Below are positions 1 to 4,842 of a DNA stretch of 6,819 bases, piece after piece. The position numbers were made by a program, and so were the translations under genes. Origin of the DNA: CAZIGM01 sp964538675 (GTDB lineage Bacteria; Bacillota; Bacilli; Tepidibacillales; Tepidibacillaceae); NCBI GenBank assembly GCA_964538675.1, contig CAZIGM010000075.1:1-6819 (forward strand). Direction: 5' to 3'. The first letter of the stretch is position 1. The number at the start of each line of letters is the position of its first letter. Under the pieces are notes generated by a model, which saw only the letters and a list, made by a program, of their open reading frames with translations, ran no database searches and had not been told where the DNA came from.

Positions 1-73
1 ACAAAAAAATACTAAATGTTTCGAAATTTTATATATATTTTTATTTTTTAAAATAAGTACACTTAATTATTTC

Positions 74-79
74 TATAAT
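74..79 (+). promoter_or_regulatory. Candidate -10 box upstream of the ABC operon
   Basis: A TATAAT hexamer lies 61 nt before the TTG start of the ABC ATPase gene. No convincing -35 hexamer is found 16-18 nt upstream, where the sequence is only A/T-rich. Because the whole leader 1-139 is extremely AT-rich, a chance TATAAT is easy to obtain. Nothing else is recognised in 1-121, neither a hairpin nor an ORF. Confidence 0.25.
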
Positions 80-121
80 AATAAAAATTTAAATAATAAA
101 GTTTTTTTTAACCTATTATCT

Positions 122-128
122 AAAGGAG
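122..128 (+). promoter_or_regulatory. Ribosome binding site deciding the TTG start of the ABC ATPase
   Basis: AAAGGAG is placed 11 nt upstream of TTG at 140. No ATG or GTG in frame fits this site better, and the protein translated from here starts directly with the normal N-terminal beta strand of an ABC ATPase. This supports TTG as the real start. Confidence 0.75.
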
Positions 129-139
129 ATGATTCACAC

Positions 140-1024
140 TTGATTGCTATTGAAACTACCAATTTAACTAAATATTACGGGAAAAATATGGCTATTGAAA
201 ACCTTAACTTAACAATCAATGCAGGAGAAATTTTTGGATTTATTGGGCCCAACGGAGCAGGGAAATCAACAACTATAAGAACACTTTTAAATTTTATTTT
301 CCCTACTTCTGGTTCAGCTAAAATAATGGGTTTAGATATAATAAAAAACACGAAAGAAATAAAAAAAATAGTAGGATATATTCCTTCAGAAATTAATTAT
401 TACGATGATATGAAAATAAAAGATCTTTTTCAATATTCAGCACAGTTTTATAATCTAAATTGTGATAAAAAAATTAAACAATTATCTGATTTATTTGAAG
501 TTGAATTAAATAAGAAAATATCAGATTTGTCTTTAGGAAACAAAAAAAAGATTGCTATTATCCAAGCATTAATCCATAATCCGAAAATTCTTATTTTAGA
601 TGAACCAACAACAGGCTTAGACCCATTGATGCAAAATAATTTCTTTGATGTAATAAAAGATGAAAATAAAAATGGTACAACAATCTTTTTCTCATCCCAT
701 ATGTTAAACGAAGTACAAAAATTATGTAATCGAGTAGCAATTATTAAAGAAGGAAAAATAATAAATATCGAAGAAATCGAAAAACTTAGAAAAAAGAAAT
801 ATAAAAAAGTTAATATCGAATTAAATCAATCATATCCACAGCTACCACCTTTAGACGGAATGACAGATTTAGTCATACTAAATGAAAGTGTTCGATTTCT
901 TTATTCTGGTGATGTTAGCAATCTTTTAAATTATTTAACCACTATAGATTTAAAGGATTTCTGGATTGAAGAGCCTTCCTTAGAAGAAATATTTATTCAT
1001 TATTATGAAAAGGAGATTGACTAG
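140..1024 (+). CDS. ABC transporter ATP-binding protein (ABC-2 type exporter family)
   Basis: Cytoplasmic ATPase subunit that would power the membrane protein encoded immediately downstream. Visible motifs in the 294-residue product: Walker A GPNGAGKST (36-44), a Q-loop region reading GYIPSE (79-84) with Glu where many ABC proteins have Gln, signature LSLGN (130-134) in place of LSGGQ, Walker B LILDEP (151-156) with catalytic Glu155, D-loop GLD (159-161) and switch His187 in SSH. Residues 205-294 form a C-terminal extension typical of this exporter class. Length is normal for the family. Translation starts at TTG with AAAGGAG 11 nt upstream. The stop is 1 nt before the permease start, so the two are almost certainly co-transcribed and possibly translationally coupled. 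The family includes bacitracin/lantibiotic-resistance-like and other ABC-2 exporters. The substrate cannot be read from the sequence. Confidence 0.95.
   Translation: MIAIETTNLTKYYGKNMAIENLNLTINAGEIFGFIGPNGAGKSTTIRTLLNFIFPTSGSAKIMGLDIIKNTKEIKKIVGYIPSEINYYDDMKIKDLFQYSAQFYNLNCDKKIKQLSDLFEVELNKKISDLSLGNKKKIAIIQALIHNPKILILDEPTTGLDPLMQNNFFDVIKDENKNGTTIFFSSHMLNEVQKLCNRVAIIKEGKIINIEEIEKLRKKKYKKVNIELNQSYPQLPPLDGMTDLVILNESVRFLYSGDVSNLLNYLTTIDLKDFWIEEPSLEEIFIHYYEKEID
1011..1015 (+). promoter_or_regulatory. Ribosome binding site deciding the permease start
   Basis: AGGAG lies inside the last codons of the ATPase gene, 10 nt before ATG at 1026. An in-frame ATG at 1005 lies upstream of this site and has no Shine-Dalgarno of its own, so it would add seven residues (MKRRLTS) without translational support. 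ATG 1026 is therefore preferred. Confidence 0.8.
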
Positions 1025-1025
1025 T

Positions 1026-1826
1026 ATGATTATTCTTAAAAGAGAATGGAAAAGAAATCGAAAAACCTTGTTCATTTGGACAATAACAATATCTCTACTC
1101 CTATTAATAATGATGAGCGTTTACCCTACCTTTGCAAAAAATAATGAAATGATGCAAAATCTTCTTCAATTTTATCCTGAAAGTATGCTAAACGCATTTG
1201 GATTAGATACTTTAAATATGGCTAATATATTAGATTATTTTAGTATTGAAGCCTACTTATTCCTTACCTTATTTGGAAGTATATATGCCGCCTTACTTAG
1301 CTCAAATATTCTTTCCAAAGAAGAGAATGATAAAACAATTGAATTTTTACTAGCCAAACCAGTAACTCGAACTCAAATTATAACCAGTAAATTAATAATC
1401 GTATTAATTAATATATTAATATTCAATTTAATAAATGGTATTGTTGCTATAATAAGCTTTGAAATGTATAAAACAACTAATTATGATTTTAACACCTTAA
1501 TATTACTTATATTAGGTTCTTTTTTAATGCATTTAACATTCGCGTCACTAACCTTGTTGTTTTCAGTATTTTATACAAAAACAAAGTCAATCTATTCAAT
1601 ATCAATTGGTATTGTTCTAATAACCTATTTTTTAAGTATAGTTGCTAACATATCAGAAAAATTTAATTTTTTTAGATATTTTACTCCTTTTAAATATATT
1701 GAAGCATCAGAAATTATATCTGCTGGAAGAATTGATCCCTTTTATTTATTATTAATAACTACAATAATTATTGTTGGAATCTGTTCAACTTATTTTCTCT
1801 ATAATAAAAAAAATATAACTGTTTGA
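1026..1826 (+). CDS. ABC-2 type transporter permease
   Basis: Integral membrane partner of the preceding ATPase. From ATG 1026 the product is 266 residues with about six hydrophobic segments: roughly 14-34, 75-95, 122-146, 158-181, 190-208 and 239-258. The cytoplasmic loop after the second segment reads SKEENDKTIEFLLAKPVTRT (97-116). This matches the conserved ABC-2 loop, with E-x-x-x-x-T-x-E-F-L-L-x-x-P-V-x-R, that precedes the third helix in NosY/BcrB-like permeases. The short N-terminus, with KREWKRNRK before the first helix, is also typical of this group. Coupling to the ATPase gene (1 nt apart, shared ribosome binding site inside the upstream gene) supports a two-component exporter with two copies of each subunit. 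No regulator gene or two-component system is visible beside it, and the substrate is unknown. Confidence 0.92.
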   Translation: MIILKREWKRNRKTLFIWTITISLLLLIMMSVYPTFAKNNEMMQNLLQFYPESMLNAFGLDTLNMANILDYFSIEAYLFLTLFGSIYAALLSSNILSKEENDKTIEFLLAKPVTRTQIITSKLIIVLINILIFNLINGIVAIISFEMYKTTNYDFNTLILLILGSFLMHLTFASLTLLFSVFYTKTKSIYSISIGIVLITYFLSIVANISEKFNFFRYFTPFKYIEASEIISAGRIDPFYLLLITTIIIVGICSTYFLYNKKNITV

Positions 1827-1888
1827 TTAGGTATAAGTCTATACACTCCTATCCTTAATTACATACACTAACCTAAAAGATATTAATT

Positions 1889-1895
1889 AGGAGGT
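1889..1895 (+). promoter_or_regulatory. Consensus ribosome binding site deciding the TTG start of the dismutase
   Basis: AGGAGGT, a full consensus Shine-Dalgarno, sits 6 nt before TTG at 1902. The only internal ATG that would trim the protein near the conserved domain (1992, residue 31) has no ribosome binding site. The N-terminal extension is therefore very likely translated. Confidence 0.85.
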
Positions 1896-1901
1896 ATTCT
1901 C

Positions 1902-2615
1902 TTGTATTCACAATATTATTTCACTCCTTATCATTTATGGCAAACACCTTATAAAATAGATTATATCCAAATAAATTCAGAAACAAACCAAATGGTACCA
2001 ATAGGCAAGCATACTTTACCGCCACTTCCTTATGACTATGATGCTTTGGAACCATATATCGATAAAGAAACTATGCAATTACATCACGATATTCATCACA
2101 AATCATATGTTGAAGGTTTAAACAAGGCAGAATTAGAATTAAAAAAAGCGCGTGAAAATAATAACTTTGCACTTATAAAACACTGGGAAAGAGAATTAGC
2201 ATTTAATGGTGCAGGTCATTATTTACACACAATATTTTGGAACAATATGTCCCCAGATAACATTAATGTTAAAAGTCCAATACTAAATGAGATTAACAAA
2301 TCATTTGGAAGCTTTGAAAATTTTAAAAAACAATTTTCTAAAGCAGCTGAAAAGGTAGAAGGTAGTGGGTGGGCTGCGTTAGTTTGGTCACCTAGAGCAC
2401 ACCGTCTAGAAATTCTCCAATTTGAAAAACATCAAAATCTATCTCAACAAGACATAATTCCTCTTCTAGTTCTTGATGTTTGGGAACATGCATATTATTT
2501 AAAATATCAAAACAGAAGAAAAGATTACATTGAAGCTTGGTGGAATATTGTCAATTGGGACGATGTAAATAATAGATATATTATTGCAAAACAGGTTAAT
2601 TGGCAACCATATTAA
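1902..2615 (+). CDS. Superoxide dismutase, Fe/Mn family, with N-terminal extension
   Basis: Converts superoxide to oxygen and hydrogen peroxide, presumably in the cytoplasm since no signal peptide is visible. The 237-residue product carries the family's core from about residue 38 (TLPPLPYDYDALEP). By alignment with E. coli MnSOD from memory, the metal ligands are His61, His109 (LHTIFW), Asp192 and His196 (DVWEHAYY). Other conserved residues are the gateway His65 and Tyr69, and the dimer-bridging Glu195. Gly105 occupies the site of the FeSOD glutamine, while Gln178 aligns with the MnSOD glutamine (Gln146 in E. coli), so Mn-using or cambialistic activity is more likely than strict Fe use; this is inference. 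About 37 residues rich in Tyr, Trp and Pro precede the core, and about 18 residues follow it. The start is TTG with a perfect Shine-Dalgarno. The gene lies 75 nt after the permease gene with no clear terminator between, so read-through is possible. A good terminator follows. Confidence 0.95.
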   Translation: MYSQYYFTPYHLWQTPYKIDYIQINSETNQMVPIGKHTLPPLPYDYDALEPYIDKETMQLHHDIHHKSYVEGLNKAELELKKARENNNFALIKHWERELAFNGAGHYLHTIFWNNMSPDNINVKSPILNEINKSFGSFENFKKQFSKAAEKVEGSGWAALVWSPRAHRLEILQFEKHQNLSQQDIIPLLVLDVWEHAYYLKYQNRRKDYIEAWWNIVNWDDVNNRYIIAKQVNWQPY

Positions 2616-2629
2616 AATATATAGCTATT

Positions 2630-2665
2630 AGAGAAATAAGATTAAAAATTATTTCTCTTTTTTTT
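2630..2665 (+). terminator. Intrinsic terminator after the dismutase gene
   Basis: AGAGAAATAA (2630-2639) pairs perfectly with TTATTTCTCT (2649-2658) around a 9-nt loop. The stem runs into eight consecutive T residues (2658-2665). It starts 14 nt after the dismutase stop codon. The stem is AT-rich, but the U-tract is strong. Confidence 0.85.
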
Positions 2666-2706
2666 ATTTTTATTGTTTTAGAAAGGAAATCATTATTAAA
2701 CAGAGA

Positions 2707-2720
2707 ATTACTTAAGTAAT
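2707..2720 (+). promoter_or_regulatory. 14-bp palindrome upstream of the PilZ gene, possible operator
   Basis: ATTACTTAAGTAAT is a perfect 14-bp palindrome ending 26 nt before the PilZ start codon. It could be a binding site for a dimeric repressor. In DNA this AT-rich a palindrome of this length is not rare by chance across several kb, so the call is weak. No convincing promoter hexamers were found in 2666-2735. Confidence 0.2.
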
Positions 2721-2746
2721 AATTAACTTAAACACAGGAGGAAACA

Positions 2747-3400
2747 ATGAATAATTGCATAGAAAGTAGATTGCTTGATGAAATATGCAGTATCAAAACA
2801 CCAGAAAATTATTTAATTGGTCGGATAACAGAAATTAATTCTGAAACATTTTCTGTAAGTACTATAAGTCCTTCATATGAAATATTAGAATTAAATAAAC
2901 AGATTGAAATCAAAATTGAAACAATCGATAATGAAGTATACTTCATAAACACATCTTGTGAATCTATTAAAGAATTAAATGAAAGTATGACTCTTAATTT
3001 AAAACCAATATCTCAATCCCATGATAAAAACAAAAGACAATTTAATCGTTTAAAAATAAAATTACATTATGATGAACCTATCATTATTCAACTTCAGCAA
3101 TTTCCACCAGTTGAAACTACCTATTGGAAAAAAGGTAAATTAATTGATATTAGCCAAGGTGGAATTAGAGTTAAAGAGAACAATTTTTTAAGCACTGGTC
3201 AATTAATAGAAATAAAATTGAATTCACCTTTTTTTAGCAAAAACGAATATATTGTATCCCGTGTTGTAAATAAAACAAAAGAGAACGATATTTTTATTTT
3301 TTCTATTCAATTCCTCAATATATCTGATGAAAATAAACACCATTTAGAACAGTATATAGATAATATTATTAATCAATATGCAAACACGGATAAACTGTAA
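2747..3400 (+). CDS. PilZ-domain protein, probable c-di-GMP receptor
   Basis: The 217-residue product has two parts. The N-terminal half (about 1-90) is beta-rich and resembles in layout the PilZN/YcgR-like domain of flagellar brake proteins, though I see no diagnostic motif there. The C-terminal PilZ domain (about 95-210) carries both c-di-GMP binding motifs: R-x-x-x-R as Arg97 and Arg101 (RQFNR), and D-x-S-x-x-G as Asp134, Ser136 and Gly139 (DISQGG). The ligand-binding residues are intact, so it probably senses c-di-GMP. The length and architecture fit the YcgR/MotI-like class, which slows flagella by acting on the motor, but the target here is inferred. The start is ATG with AGGAGG (2736-2741) 5 nt upstream. 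It appears to be a single-gene unit: a terminator lies upstream and a convergent gene downstream. Confidence 0.88.
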   Translation: MNNCIESRLLDEICSIKTPENYLIGRITEINSETFSVSTISPSYEILELNKQIEIKIETIDNEVYFINTSCESIKELNESMTLNLKPISQSHDKNKRQFNRLKIKLHYDEPIIIQLQQFPPVETTYWKKGKLIDISQGGIRVKENNFLSTGQLIEIKLNSPFFSKNEYIVSRVVNKTKENDIFIFSIQFLNISDENKHHLEQYIDNIINQYANTDKL

Positions 3401-3440
3401 ATACACCTAACATAGAAATAGGACATTTCAATAATTTATA

Positions 3441-3496
3441 GGCTGTAGAAAATGTTCAGGTTCAAGGCACGCTGAAACCGAACATTTTCTACAGCC
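3441..3496. repeat. Long hairpin between convergent genes (possible bidirectional terminator or fold-back remnant)
   Basis: A 17-bp perfect outer stem pairs GGCTGTAGAAAATGTTC (3441-3457) with its exact complement at 3480-3496. After a bulged A, GGTT (3459-3462) pairs with AACC (3476-3479), leaving an apical loop of about 13 nt. The hairpin lies 40 nt beyond the PilZ stop and directly abuts the amidase stop codon (3497-3499, minus strand). Its place between convergent genes suggests a shared terminator. However, only an interrupted T-rich tail (TTATTTATTTGC) follows on the plus side, and no U-tract follows on the minus side. A 3'-end-stabilising structure or an insertion-element remnant is equally possible. 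Confidence 0.7.
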
Positions 3497-4282
3497 TTAT
3501 TTATTTGCTTTATTACGAGTTATATTAACAGTTTTGGTTTTACTATCCCAATTTACATTATAACCAAATAATTCACTTAATTCCCTAATCTCAACTACAG
3601 ACCTATTTTCATCAGTAATATATGCTGATATTTTTTTTCCTTCAAATACTACGTTTGCTTTCTCTTTAATTTGAGGTAATTTTATATTTGGTTCACTTAT
3701 TATATCTTCCTTCTCAGGAATATATTTAAACTCATTAAATTCACAAAAACTTTTCACAACACTTTCAGCATAGATTGCCCAATTTTTTTCTAATAATTTT
3801 GTATCTTCTTTATTTGTTGCAAAACCGTACTCTATAATCGTTGTTATTACCCTTCCTGTTTCTCTATGCATATAATAATAATCTTTTCCTGGTACAATAT
3901 AACTTTCCCTAGAGAAAACTCTTCTTTTTTTCATTCCCAATTCTACTATCGCATTGTAAAGCACTCTAGCAATTTTCCCATCCGAATAAATTGAATGAAT
4001 TGTTTCAACTCCCCTTGCTTCGGAATTACTAGCAGCATTTATATGATTAGAAATGCAATATTTAGCATCGCTTTCTTTTACTATTTTTGCTCTTTCAAAT
4101 GAAGACAGATATATATCGTCTTCCCTTGTAATACTTACTGGTATTCCCAGTTTTTTAAATCTATTATATTGATATAGACTAATTTTCAAATTCATATTTT
4201 TTTCTAAAAAAGAACTATTAGAACCCCCTCCTCCATCTTTTCCTCCATGACCAGGATCTATAATCAAATAGGGTTTAGACAT
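3497..4282 (-). CDS. N-acetylmuramoyl-L-alanine amidase (Amidase_3 family) without signal peptide
   Basis: Zinc hydrolase that cuts the bond between N-acetylmuramic acid and L-alanine in peptidoglycan. The 261-residue product begins directly with the catalytic domain (about 4-180). DPGHGG supplies zinc ligand His12, FLEKN supplies Glu27, SNHINA supplies His80, and IIEYGF supplies catalytic Glu151. Residues about 213-256 (including VVEIRELSELFGYNVNWD, 229-246) resemble a short copper-amine-oxidase-like stalk domain common in clostridial wall proteins. There is no signal peptide or membrane segment. Without Sec export it would reach the wall only if the cell lyses, as with CwlC-like mother-cell lysis amidases, or through a holin, as with phage endolysins. 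No phage genes are visible nearby. The start is ATG with AGAGGTG (4289-4295 on the complementary strand) 6 nt upstream. It is transcribed away from the chemoreceptor gene and convergent with the PilZ gene. Confidence 0.93.
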   Translation of the reverse strand: MSKPYLIIDPGHGGKDGGGGSNSSFLEKNMNLKISLYQYNRFKKLGIPVSITREDDIYLSSFERAKIVKESDAKYCISNHINAASNSEARGVETIHSIYSDGKIARVLYNAIVELGMKKRRVFSRESYIVPGKDYYYMHRETGRVITTIIEYGFATNKEDTKLLEKNWAIYAESVVKSFCEFNEFKYIPEKEDIISEPNIKLPQIKEKANVVFEGKKISAYITDENRSVVEIRELSELFGYNVNWDSKTKTVNITRNKANK

Positions 4283-4431
4283 TTAAGACACCTCTTCATT
4301 TAATATATTAATATTTAACAATTTATTTTATTCTTTTCTTTGCCAGTCGAAATGGATAACACCCTAATATAAAAAAAATGTATGGTAATCTAAGGAAAAA
4401 AATATTATATTTATTTATAAAGCCGAACTTT

Positions 4432-4461
4432 ATTCAGATGGAGTTTTAACTCCACCTGAAT
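4432..4461 (+). repeat. Hairpin at the left end of the fold-back element
   Basis: ATTCAG (4432-4437) pairs with CTGAAT (4456-4461), and TGGAGT (4439-4444) pairs with ACTCCA (4449-4454), around a TTTA loop. One A-C mismatch (4438/4455) separates the two blocks. It looks terminator-like in shape, but no T-tract follows. Confidence 0.75.
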
Positions 4462-4469
4462 TCTAGTAC

Positions 4470-4601
4470 TCAAGAGTACAAGTGACGCTAAGACACTAAA
4501 GTGTCAAGTCGTCCTATGTGAGACTTATCCTAAATTCATTCTCCCCCACTTAACATAGCACGACTAATGCTTTAGCATTTTAGCGTGACTTGTGCTCTTG
4601 A
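4470..4601 (+). repeat. Four-way-junction inverted repeat (cloverleaf-like fold)
   Basis: The closing helix pairs 4470-4491 with 4580-4601: 20 Watson-Crick pairs, one G-T wobble (4477/4594) and one G-G mismatch (4484/4587) over 22 positions. The junction contains three arms with almost no unpaired bases between them: GACAC/GTGTC (4492-4496 with 4501-4505), a 13-position helix 4507-4519 with 4553-4565 carrying one C-C mismatch, and AATGCT/AGCATT (4566-4571 with 4574-4579). It is not a tRNA: the closing helix is three times too long and there is no T-loop consensus. Confidence 0.8.
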
Positions 4602-4679
4602 TTATTCTTCTATGTTTATCTTACTTGTGTGCTTAGTGAGACTAAGGAACTTCGTTCCTTTAGCGAAACTTGTGCACTT
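4581..4679 (+). repeat. Imperfect direct repeat pair inside the fold-back element
   Basis: TAGCGTGACTTGTGCTCTT (4581-4599) and TAGCGAAACTTGTGCACTT (4661-4679) match at 16 of 19 positions, exactly 80 bp apart. Each copy follows a small hairpin: AATGCTTTAGCATT before the first and AAGGAAC-TTC-GTTCCTT (4644-4660) before the second. This suggests an internal module was duplicated. Confidence 0.7.
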
Positions 4680-4723
4680 TGTGTAGAAGTGGGAGTCTTA
4701 TCATATCTGAATAAATATAAACT

Positions 4724-4750
4724 TAAAAAAATATAAATAAAAACCGATAT
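4724..4750 (+). promoter_or_regulatory. Sigma-D (sigma-28, flagellar) type promoter of the chemoreceptor gene
   Basis: TAAA (4724-4727), a spacer of exactly 15 nt, then ACCGATAT (4743-4750). The Bacillus SigD consensus is TAAA-N15-GCCGATAT, so only one position differs. The predicted start near 4757 leaves a leader of about 85 nt before the chemoreceptor ATG. Chemoreceptor genes are classic members of the flagellar sigma-28 regulon, so context and motif agree. The -35 lies 8 nt past the right end of the fold-back element. Confidence 0.85.
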
Positions 4751-4842
4751 ACATAAAGTAGTTTTATTGCCTTACATCAATTAAAATTAATTTTATATAA
4801 GATATTGTAAATATTATCTAATTTAAAGACTGGGAGGAAACA

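Larger units (their letters stand above)
4429..4715 (+). repeat. Fold-back element bounded by 11-bp inverted repeat: MITE-like repeat or structured RNA
   Basis: TTTATTCAGAT (4429-4439) is the exact reverse complement of 4705-4715, enclosing about 265 bp with no ORF of note. GC over 4441-4620 is about 38% by hand count, above the AT-rich flanks. Inside are five further helices: a hairpin at 4432-4461, a four-way junction at 4470-4601 and a hairpin at 4644-4660. In addition, CCCACTT (4545-4551) in a loop can pair with AAGTGGG (4687-4693) as a pseudoknot. The left terminal arm overlaps the 4432-4461 hairpin, so the two pairings exclude each other. A G-T pair within the long helix is tolerated only if the plus strand is the RNA, which mildly favours plus-strand transcription. 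TATAAA flanks the outside at 4416-4421 and 4716-4721, a possible target-site duplication if the left end is 4422, but this is weak in AT-rich DNA. No transposase is present. Confidence 0.7.

Noticed and set aside
1005..1025. Upstream in-frame ATG as the permease start, overlapping the ATPase gene
   Set aside because: It has no ribosome binding site and lies upstream of a good AGGAG that serves ATG 1026. The extra residues are not part of the conserved family N-terminus.
1831..1844. Terminator between the permease and dismutase genes (GTATA-AGTC-TATAC)
   Set aside because: The stem is only 5 bp of mostly A-T pairs and no T-tract follows.
4377..4384. Sporulation sigma-E type -10 (CATACATT on the minus strand) about 95 nt upstream of the amidase gene
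   Set aside because: The -10 resembles the consensus at seven of eight positions, but the best -35 match (TAATATT) sits at a 16-nt spacing instead of about 14, in a T-rich stretch where matches arise easily.
4478..4505. c-di-GMP-I riboswitch, because GTGACGC resembles part of its conserved core
   Set aside because: The rest of the core is absent and the GTGACGC segment is buried in a long perfect-type helix, unlike the riboswitch.
4470..4601. tRNA or tRNA-like gene suggested by the cloverleaf shape
   Set aside because: The closing helix is 22 positions rather than 7, one arm has a loop of more than 30 nt, and there is no T-loop GTTCRA or anticodon-arm pattern.
4429..4715. CRISPR array
   Set aside because: The repeats are inverted and nested, only one imperfect direct repeat pair exists, there is no regular repeat-spacer pattern, and no cas gene is present.
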